In this document: positions 20,164-26,213 of the stretch, piece by piece
How the letters are laid out: each line of letters begins with the position of its first letter
How positions within the stretch are numbered: the first letter of the stretch is position 1
NCBI GenBank assembly: GCA_003694545.1
Contig: RFKD01000049.1
Coordinates: forward strand, 1-26,213
Direction of reading: 5' to 3'
Length of the DNA stretch: 26,213 bases
From: Candidatus Parcubacteria bacterium
GTDB lineage: Bacteria; Patescibacteriota; Minisyncoccia; Phycocordibacterales; UBA12088
Notes under the pieces: model-generated
The model's input: only the letters and a program-made list of their open reading frames with translations
What the model was told of the DNA's origin: nothing
Databases searched by the model: none
Position numbers and translations under genes: made by a program

Positions 20164-22770
20164 TCAACTATAACCGAGGGCGCGGGCAAGGTAGCGCGCT
20201 GTGTGCCCCTTGCCGCTGCGAGCAACTTGTTCAGGCGTTCCCACTGCAACAATTTTACCTCCGCCGACGCCCCCTTCCGGCCCCATATCAATAATCCAAT
20301 CGGCACATTTGATGAGGTCGAGATTATGCTCAATCACCACGACCGTGTGCCCTCTGTCCACAAGAGTCTGCAGGATGGCAATCAACCGCGCGACATCATC
20401 GTAGTGCAATCCAACGGTTGGTTCGTCCAAAAGATAAATGGTTTTTTGCGTGTGGGGGCGGTAGAGCTCGGAGGCAATCTTTAAGCGCTGCGCTTCGCCG
20501 CCGGAAAGCGTGGTCGCGCTTTGTCCAAGTTCCAAATAACCCAAGCCTGTATCGGCAAGCGTTTTTAGGCGGTCGTAAATTTGGGGAATGTCGCTGAAAA
20601 ACGACAACCCCTCCTCCACCGTCATACGCAGAACATCATAAATATTCTTGCCGCGGTAGCGCGCCTCCAACGTGTCGCGCAGGTAGCGCTTCCCATCGCA
20701 CACATCGCAGGTAACAAACACTGTCGGTAAAAAGTGCATCTCAACGGCAATCACGCCGTTGCCTTGGCACGCTTCGCAACGACCACCTTTCACATTGAAC
20801 GAAAAACGGCTCGCGCTCCATCCGCGCGCTCGGGCTTCTGGGGTTTGCGCGAACAGTTCGCGAATGAAGGTGAATGCACCAGTGTAGGTCGCCGGGTTAG
20901 AACGGGGGGTTCTCCCTATGGGCGACTGGTCCACGAGCACGACGCGCGATATGTGCTCAATCCCCTCGAGAGAAGCAATATGCGCATATCTGCAGAACGC
21001 GCCCCGTTTTTCGAGTCCAGCCGACAAATTGCGATAAAGCACATCATACAACAGCGTCGATTTGCCGGAGCCGGAAACCCCCGTAATGCACACGAACTTC
21101 CCAAGCGGCACACGAACATCCACATTGCGCAAGTTGTGCACCGTCGCTCCTTTCACAAGCAATTCGCCCAACGATCGCGTTCGGCGCCGCTCAGGAACCG
21201 CAATAGCCAATTCGCCGCGCACATAACCGACCGTCCGCGATTGAGGCGCCGGATTGCGTTTGGATTTGAGGAGGGTATCGAGGAAATCAGCAACCACCAC
21301 CTCGCCGCCGTGCTTTCCCGCGCCCGGCCCAATATCAATAAGATAGTCAGCCGCGCGGATAGTGTCTTCGTCGTGCTCCACAACGATCACCGTGTTGCCT
21401 AAATCACGCAAGGCAAGGAGCGTTTGAATGAGTCGTTCGTTGTCGCGCTGATGCAAGCCAATCGTCGGCTCATCAAGCACATACAGCGCCCCAACAAGCC
21501 CGCTCCCAAGCTGAGACGCAAGGCGGATGCGCTGGGCTTCGCCGCCGGAAAGCGTCCCCGCCGTGCGGTCAAGGGTGAGATATCCAATACCAACATCAAT
21601 CATAAATTGCAAGCGCGTCAAGATTTCCTTCATCACGATATGCGAGATTTCGCGCTCTTTGGGCGTCAGCGGCAGTTCCAGCAAATAGCGCTGGGCGTCT
21701 TCAATGGAAAGCGTCGTAAAGTCAATGATGTTGAGCCCTTCGCCTTTCCTTTCACCTCCAAGAAACACATGTAAGGCTTCCGGGCGGAGCCGCTTGCCGC
21801 GACAGACGGGGCACACTTCCTCTTGCAAAAAGCCCGTCGTCCCTAAACCGCGGCACTGTGGGCAAGCACCATAAGGAGAATTAAATGAAAACAAGCGCGG
21901 CTCGATCTCAGGGAATGGAGTCCCGTCAGTCGGACAGACAAACCGTGAGGACAGCACTTCATTTTCCCCATCGGGATAGGTAAAGCGCACGAGCCCGCTC
22001 GCTTCGTTGAGCGCCATTTCCACAGCTTCTCCCAGACGCTCCAAAAACGCCTTTTCATTCACGCGCCATTCCGCAACGGGAATCTCATCCACGATCGCGT
22101 CGATCGTGTGGTGCTTGGTGCGGGAAAGCTCAATGCGCTCCCGTAAAGAAAAGTGCTTCCCGTCAATCACCACTTCTTCAAAGCCCTTGTGGAGCAAATC
22201 ATACAGGAGTTGGTAGTATTCCCCTTTGCGCCCCACCACCACAGGGGCGCTCACGGTCAGTTTTGCGTCGTCCAAAGGGACCCCCGCGACGGTTTTTGTT
22301 TTACTGTCTGCCGCTTGCCGGTCAGAAAGAAACGTGCGAACACGATCAAGAGCAATGCGGCGAATTTCCTCCAACGAAAGGCGCGCGATACGCGCGTCGC
22401 CTTCCAAGCAGTACGCCTTGCCGATGCGCGCGTAGAGAATGCGCAGGAAGTCGTAAATTTCCGTGATCGTGGCAACTGTGGAGCGGGGGTTGTTGGAGCG
22501 TGATTTTTGATCAATCGCAATCGCGGGGGAAAGGCCAATGATTTCATCCACATCTGGTTTTTGCATTTGGCTGATGAATTGGCGCGCGTAGGGCGAGAGC
22601 GACTCAATATAGCGCCGTTGTCCCTCAGCAAAAATGGTGTCAAACGCAAGCGACGACTTGCCCGAACCGGAAAGCCCGGTAATCACCACAAGTTTGTCGC
22701 GCGGCAGACGGACGGAAATGTTCTTGAGGTTGTGTGTCCGCGCCCCTTTGATTTCTATCCATTCCTGCAT
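20164..22770 (-). CDS. uvrA: Excinuclease ABC subunit A
   Basis: The frame is open from 22860, but the conserved N-terminus starts at the ATG at 22770 (MQEWIEIKGARTHNLKNISV), giving 868 residues; the earlier part contains the promoter. UvrA scans DNA for damage and loads UvrB. Two ABC ATPase modules are present: P-loops GLSGSGKS (32-39) and GVSGSGKS (564-571), signatures LSGGEAQR (408 and 755), Walker B ALYVLDEPTIGLH and IYLLDEPTVGLH. The second zinc module is intact (Cys665, 668, 688, 691). The first reads CPTDG then CPQC (Cys279, Asp282, Cys303, Cys306), so one usual Cys is Asp. It is about 70 residues shorter than typical, mainly in the UvrB-binding and insertion regions. Confidence 0.98.
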   Translation of the reverse strand: MQEWIEIKGARTHNLKNISVRLPRDKLVVITGLSGSGKSSLAFDTIFAEGQRRYIESLSPYARQFISQMQKPDVDEIIGLSPAIAIDQKSRSNNPRSTVATITEIYDFLRILYARIGKAYCLEGDARIARLSLEEIRRIALDRVRTFLSDRQAADSKTKTVAGVPLDDAKLTVSAPVVVGRKGEYYQLLYDLLHKGFEEVVIDGKHFSLRERIELSRTKHHTIDAIVDEIPVAEWRVNEKAFLERLGEAVEMALNEASGLVRFTYPDGENEVLSSRFVCPTDGTPFPEIEPRLFSFNSPYGACPQCRGLGTTGFLQEEVCPVCRGKRLRPEALHVFLGGERKGEGLNIIDFTTLSIEDAQRYLLELPLTPKEREISHIVMKEILTRLQFMIDVGIGYLTLDRTAGTLSGGEAQRIRLASQLGSGLVGALYVLDEPTIGLHQRDNERLIQTLLALRDLGNTVIVVEHDEDTIRAADYLIDIGPGAGKHGGEVVVADFLDTLLKSKRNPAPQSRTVGYVRGELAIAVPERRRTRSLGELLVKGATVHNLRNVDVRVPLGKFVCITGVSGSGKSTLLYDVLYRNLSAGLEKRGAFCRYAHIASLEGIEHISRVVLVDQSPIGRTPRSNPATYTGAFTFIRELFAQTPEARARGWSASRFSFNVKGGRCEACQGNGVIAVEMHFLPTVFVTCDVCDGKRYLRDTLEARYRGKNIYDVLRMTVEEGLSFFSDIPQIYDRLKTLADTGLGYLELGQSATTLSGGEAQRLKIASELYRPHTQKTIYLLDEPTVGLHYDDVARLIAILQTLVDRGHTVVVIEHNLDLIKCADWIIDMGPEGGVGGGKIVAVGTPEQVARSGKGHTARYLARALGYS

Positions 22771-22798
22771 ATGTGTGTCGATACTCGCGCGCGAACCC

Positions 22799-22833
22799 CC
22801 CGCCTCTTTGCGCGAGAGGCGGGTATGATAGCA
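22799..22833 (-). promoter_or_regulatory. uvrA promoter overlapping a hairpin
   Basis: TGCTATCAT on the minus strand (complement of 22825-22833) is an extended -10 box 54 bases before the uvrA ATG. Directly downstream is a perfect 9-bp stem pairing 22799-22807 with 22815-22823 around a 7-base loop. Transcription would start inside the stem, so it may act on DNA as an operator or end transcripts from the response-regulator gene. No T-run follows it. Confidence 0.5.
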
Positions 22834-22873
22834 CATAAAAAGCTTCCCCGCACGCAACACTGATTTAGCGCTC

Positions 22874-23752
22874 TTACGACGGGATCTTGCCTTGCGTGCG
22901 CAATTCTTCCTCCACAGCCTTGGCTATTTCCCCCGGTGAGACGCTCGCCTTGACAAGGTAGCGCGAGGCGCCTAACTGCTCCACGGCGTCTCGGTGCCCG
23001 TCTTCACTAAAGTTGGAAACAACTATGACGCGCGTTTGCGTGTCGCTCCGCTCGTTGCGGATATGGCGCAAGACATCCACGCCGCTCATTCCTGGAAGCA
23101 AAAGATCGAGCAAAATAAGGTCTGGGCGCAATTGTTCATATTCACGCACCGCTTCTTCTCCCGTCCTTGCGAGATGAAGTTCATACGAATACTGACGCAG
23201 CTTTTGCATAATGATGTCCGCCAAAAACGCGTCGTCTTCCACCAAAAGCACCACAGGGCGTTTTGTCGATGTGAAAGTTTTCCCGCTTGCCGCTCCCGCA
23301 TCCGACTTATCTTCTTGCGGCTGTCGGGGTTCTGGAAAAGCAACGGTCGCGCTCGGTTTCGTATCAAAAAAGGTATTGATCATTGCAAGCAGTTCTTGGG
23401 GGTCAAACTCCGCTTTGATGAGGTAATCAACTACCCCAACGCGCGCCAGGCGCTGCAACTCCACCGGCTGGCCGGAATTGGAAATGACAATAACAGGAAT
23501 GTTACGGCGCGCGTCCTTGAGGGCCTCGATCACTTGGTAGCCGTTCACTTTCGGCATTTGAATGTCTAACAAAATAAGATCAGCATTTTCCACCTTAAGA
23601 AACGCCAGACCGTCCTCGCCGTCGCGGCAGCGCGTCACGAGGTAACCGTTCCTCTCGAGCACTTCTGTAATCAGATCCGCAAGGATGTCGTCATCCTCCA
23701 AAAGGAGGATGTGCTTTCGAGTAATTGGCGAGGAATGGTCTTGTGCAATCAT
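22874..23752 (-). CDS. Response regulator with two receiver domains and no output domain
   Basis: A 292-residue protein from the ATG at 23752 (the frame opens earlier, over the promoter). It has two CheY-like receivers joined by a 30-residue polar linker. Receiver 1 has the acidic pair in LLLEDDD, phospho-acceptor Asp63 in ADLILLDIQMP, Ser91 and Lys113 in YLIKAEF. Receiver 2 has VEDDAFLADI, Asp216 in DLILLDLLLPGMSG and Lys268 in YLVKASVS. Both sites look active. No DNA-binding or enzymatic domain follows: the protein ends soon after receiver 2. Output must therefore be by protein contact or by passing phosphate on. It follows the kinase gene by 53 bases but also has its own tandem promoters. 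Confidence 0.93.
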   Translation of the reverse strand: MIAQDHSSPITRKHILLLEDDDILADLITEVLERNGYLVTRCRDGEDGLAFLKVENADLILLDIQMPKVNGYQVIEALKDARRNIPVIVISNSGQPVELQRLARVGVVDYLIKAEFDPQELLAMINTFFDTKPSATVAFPEPRQPQEDKSDAGAASGKTFTSTKRPVVLLVEDDAFLADIIMQKLRQYSYELHLARTGEEAVREYEQLRPDLILLDLLLPGMSGVDVLRHIRNERSDTQTRVIVVSNFSEDGHRDAVEQLGASRYLVKASVSPGEIAKAVEEELRTQGKIPS

Positions 23753-23768
23753 ATGCTTCACATCGTGT

Positions 23769-23793
23769 AGTATACCATAGCACAACTATACCA
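23769..23793 (-). promoter_or_regulatory. Tandem extended -10 promoters of the response regulator
   Basis: Two extended -10 boxes in a row on the minus strand: TGGTATAGT (complement of 23785-23793) and TGGTATACT (complement of 23769-23777), 16 bases apart. The second ends 16 bases before the ATG at 23752, leaving a very short leader. They lie in the 53-base gap after the kinase gene. Confidence 0.55.
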
Positions 23794-23805
23794 CATTCAC
23801 CATTT

Positions 23806-25611
23806 TCACGATGAAGAATCGCCGGCCATCACGGGAACGTGTATGATCACCCGCGTTCCTTTACCTTCTTGACTCTCCACGGTAACGGAGCAGTGCATTT
23901 GCTCCAAGATACGTTTAACAAGGTAGAGCCCTAAACCTGAACCTTCTGTTTGTTGGAGCATCGCGTTTTTCGCGCGGAAAAACCGCGTGAAGAGGTGTTT
24001 TTGGGCTTCTTTCGGAATGCCGATGCCGGTATCCGCTACCTCTATCACAGTAAAACTGGGATCTTCTGAGGGTTTCAGACTGACATCCACCTTCCCTCCC
24101 CGGGGAGTATATTTGATAGCGTTTTCAACGATGTTGCGCAGGACATGTTGGAAGTGCACTGGATCCAAGCGGGCTTCCGGACAAGGAGAAACGCCAATCG
24201 CGAGCCTTAGCACCACTCCATGCTCTTGGGCATTCGCAAGGTGGTTGCGAACCTCGTCATCCAGCAAACGACATATATCAACTTTCTTGAGCGTGAATTG
24301 CGTGCGTCCTGATTCAATGCGATCGACATCCAGCAAATCGTTCACCAGCGCAATCATTTGCGCGTTGCTTGCTTGTGCCCGCTCAAGCACGGAGCGCTGA
24401 GCATCGGTCAACGGGCCATAATCGCCGTTTAAGAGAAGAGAAAGCGCCCACCGAATAGCCGAGAGGGGGGTGCGCAACTGGTGCGCGGCAATAGAAACAA
24501 ACTCGCTTTTCTGCTGGTCGAGGCGGCGCATACGCTCGTTGGCTTCCTGAAGCTCCAAATCCCGTCTCAGAAGGAGGCGTGCCGCCTTGTCTTGCTCTTC
24601 AATCGTGCGCCGCAGGCGCTGAACGAGTTCCTCGTTATATTTGCGCATATGCGCAATCATTCGCTGGAAGGCATCAGAAAGCGCCGCAAGCTCAACGGAT
24701 GACGAAGTAGGCACTTCAACGGACAGGTTGCCCTTCCCTATCTCTCTGGCAACCCGTACAAAACGAGTGAGTGGATCAAGGACATACTTTTGAAGGAGGA
24801 AAAACCCTCCAACGAGCAAAAGCGAAGTGACAAGGAGAATACTGGCTGCTTGGAGGCGGAAAGTGTCGGCGATTTGTGCCGCAAGCGATACCTGGGGGGT
24901 GATGGAAAGAGAAAAAGACGGAAGCGTAAGCGGCATTTGCATTGAAGTAACCAGCGGCGGTAAGGCGGACGACGAACGCGAGCGCGGAGTTTCTATGACG
25001 CTTTTCCCGTCTGGCCCGAGAACGACAATTGACGCCACGCCGACTTCTTGGGCAAGCACAGCAAGACGCTCGGAAATTGGCAAAAGCGTCGCCGCCCCTT
25101 CAAATACCATTCCCTCCTCAAGGAGCAATCGGGCAAACAGAATGTTTCGTTGTCCATCAAATGCGATGGATCCGTCTCGATACGGAATCCACTCAGAGGG
25201 AACAGCGCTCCAAATATCTCCTTGCCAATCAAGAAAAGGACTTTTGACTTCCCACCACACACGCCCGCTTGCCGCTTCAAAAAGCCGCAGCGCGACAAAA
25301 GATTCAGTATTCGCAAAAAGATCAGTAGCAGGAGGGGTGGAAGTCGAAGCAGCTGAAGAAGCCAGCAACGCGAATGCGGCAAATTGGTGTGCGAGTTCGT
25401 TCTCCACCTCGCGAGAAGCCACAAGAAGCGCAAGACGCGCGGCGCTCTCTTCCCGCTCCTCGAGAAGTTGAATAATGGTCATGCTCAAGTAACCAAGCGA
25501 CCCTAAGGCACTCAAAACCGCCGTAACAAAAAATATGGCAATCCAGCGACCCGCGCGGATCGGACGCCGCCCGGGAGTATTGCGTGCAGTGCTCCGCGCT
25601 TCCTGCGGCAT
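23806..25611 (-). CDS. Membrane sensor histidine kinase
   Basis: A 601-residue kinase. Membrane helix 1 is at about 23-47 (IAIFFVTAVLSALGSLGYLS). A 210-residue outer sensor region without a recognised fold follows, then helix 2 at about 256-273 (ASILLVTSLLLVGGFFLL), HAMP at 274-330, a coiled coil, and the HisKA domain with phospho-acceptor His377 in FVSIAAHQLRTPLSAIRWAL. The ATPase domain has Asn497 in NIVENAIKYTPRGG, the G1 box DTGIGIPKE (527), the F box LFTRFFRAKN and the G2 box EGSGLGLYLVK. All catalytic parts are intact. It starts 8 bases after the FIST gene and precedes the double receiver, so it probably phosphorylates that protein. The outer region and the FIST neighbour suggest two inputs, one from each side of the membrane. 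Confidence 0.96.
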   Translation of the reverse strand: MPQEARSTARNTPGRRPIRAGRWIAIFFVTAVLSALGSLGYLSMTIIQLLEEREESAARLALLVASREVENELAHQFAAFALLASSAASTSTPPATDLFANTESFVALRLFEAASGRVWWEVKSPFLDWQGDIWSAVPSEWIPYRDGSIAFDGQRNILFARLLLEEGMVFEGAATLLPISERLAVLAQEVGVASIVVLGPDGKSVIETPRSRSSSALPPLVTSMQMPLTLPSFSLSITPQVSLAAQIADTFRLQAASILLVTSLLLVGGFFLLQKYVLDPLTRFVRVAREIGKGNLSVEVPTSSSVELAALSDAFQRMIAHMRKYNEELVQRLRRTIEEQDKAARLLLRRDLELQEANERMRRLDQQKSEFVSIAAHQLRTPLSAIRWALSLLLNGDYGPLTDAQRSVLERAQASNAQMIALVNDLLDVDRIESGRTQFTLKKVDICRLLDDEVRNHLANAQEHGVVLRLAIGVSPCPEARLDPVHFQHVLRNIVENAIKYTPRGGKVDVSLKPSEDPSFTVIEVADTGIGIPKEAQKHLFTRFFRAKNAMLQQTEGSGLGLYLVKRILEQMHCSVTVESQEGKGTRVIIHVPVMAGDSSS

Positions 25612-25619
25612 ACCTACCC

Positions 25620-26213
25620 CTACGACAACAAGGCAACAACCACGGTTTCGTTATGAAACGCAGCATTACATCTTTTGATGTCGCGCACCTGCCCGTCGAT
25701 GGGGGCTTGTTCACCATAGGTGTAAAAACCAATCGTCGGTACCGCCGCACCGACTCCCTCTTGAATAGCCCGTATTTCTACTCCACCATCTTCCCCAAGC
25801 ACTTTCTTGCGCGCGATACAATTAAAAATGATAAGTGCGTGCGGCTCCCGATCCCGAAGAGATTTCCGTGCTTCCTCCCCTGCTCGCCGCGCAACCTCTA
25901 TGGCCGCGTCGCGCGACCCCAGCATCAGGAAGACCTCGGCGCCTTCGGGTATTTCTCCGGCACACACGAGAGAACCGTCTTTTTGAACCTTCAGAGGATC
26001 GCGAATAATATACTCGCTGGAGCGGGGATCTTGAAATCCCAAAGGATAGGTGACGGCAAGTTGCGCCAAGGTTCCTTCGCGTATTGCGCTGGCTCGTTCC
26101 GGTCCGAGGTAGTCTTCATACAACCACACTGCCGGTTTGCCTTCAATTTCATAAATCGTTGCCCCTTGAGCGCGCGTTACTTTGTACGGGCGGGAAATGG
26201 GCGCCCACCCGTG
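25620..26213 (-). CDS. FIST-domain sensor protein, N-terminus cut by window edge
   Basis: The frame is open to the right edge, giving 197 residues. The visible part is FIST_C: YKVTRAQGATIYEIEGKPAV then WLYEDYLGP at the start, IRDPLKVQKDGSLVCAGEIP, the conserved HALIIFNCIARKKVLGEDGG near the middle, and GVGAAVPTIGFYTYGEQAPI with a final AAFHNETVVVALLS. These match the family's F.CigR...lG, GF.t.GE and hN.T motifs. The N-terminal FIST_N half must lie beyond the edge. FIST proteins are thought to sense small ligands and often sit next to kinases or cyclases. Here the histidine kinase starts 8 bases downstream, which supports a joint pathway. A GTG at 26129 is an internal codon, not the start. 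Confidence 0.88.
   Translation of the reverse strand, partial: HGWAPISRPYKVTRAQGATIYEIEGKPAVWLYEDYLGPERASAIREGTLAQLAVTYPLGFQDPRSSEYIIRDPLKVQKDGSLVCAGEIPEGAEVFLMLGSRDAAIEVARRAGEEARKSLRDREPHALIIFNCIARKKVLGEDGGVEIRAIQEGVGAAVPTIGFYTYGEQAPIDGQVRDIKRCNAAFHNETVVVALLS

Noticed and set aside
19608..20294. A 228-residue plus-strand open frame
   Set aside because: It is antisense to uvrC and the end of uvrA, both well supported.
22771..22860. N-terminal extension of UvrA by 30 residues
   Set aside because: The UvrA family begins at the ATG at 22770, and the extension overlaps a promoter box and a hairpin.
1..26213. CRISPR arrays, insertion sequences, phage or defence genes
   Set aside because: No regularly spaced repeats, transposase, integrase, Cas or restriction motifs were seen on either strand.

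Overview
The window looks like chromosomal DNA of a Patescibacteria/CPR bacterium, probably of the Parcubacteria-like part, with GC slightly above 50% and the standard code (TGA ends atpC and the gene at 11434, which argues against the code-25 Gracilibacteria and Absconditabacteria). The evidence is a set of shortened core proteins (epsilon without its helical domain, a short delta, UvrC without its HhH tail), several small membrane protein families typical of that radiation (DUF5652 and others), a Kazal-domain surface protein, and HQLRTPL-type histidine kinase. Almost no gene has a convincing Shine-Dalgarno sequence. Many transcription units instead start from an extended -10 box, TGnTATAnT, and at least two starts look leaderless.

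Layout. 1-7657 (minus) is one F-type ATP synthase operon in the classic order atpB-E-F-H-A-G-D-C, continued without a clear break by three small genes, the last cut by the window edge. 7828-10469 holds a DUF5652 membrane protein, a membrane-anchored Kazal protein, a large protein with an HExxH zinc-peptidase motif, and a DUF167 protein. 10516-15823 is a loose region of single tRNA genes (Pro-GGG, Pro-CGG, Ala-GGC, Ala-TGC, Val-CAC), small membrane proteins, a previously uncalled 57-residue cysteine-rich protein with its own promoter and terminator, a MATE exporter, and two decayed genes: thiI (tRNA 4-thiouridine synthetase) and a DUF488 gene. 15907-17258 is a three-gene operon of small polytopic membrane proteins. 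Its first gene is a paralogue of the cut gene at 1-458. 17408-17842 carries tRNA-Arg-CCG, an inverted relic of that tRNA's 3' end, and tRNA-Ala-CGC. 17859-22770 has ddl (peptidoglycan precursor) and the nucleotide-excision-repair pair uvrA-uvrC. 22874-26213 is a signalling cassette: FIST-domain sensor (cut by the right edge), membrane histidine kinase, and a double-receiver response regulator with no output domain.

How the parts work together. The ATP synthase has a c-subunit with proton-type rather than sodium-type residues. UvrA and UvrC would work with a UvrB encoded elsewhere. FIST protein, kinase and double receiver are closely packed and probably form one phosphorelay. I found no CRISPR array, transposase, phage module or restriction system. 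The most unusual items are the His-containing membrane-protein operon and its paralogue, the HERYH protein, the stripped-down UvrC, the gene decay beside tRNAs, and the structured atpB-atpE spacer.
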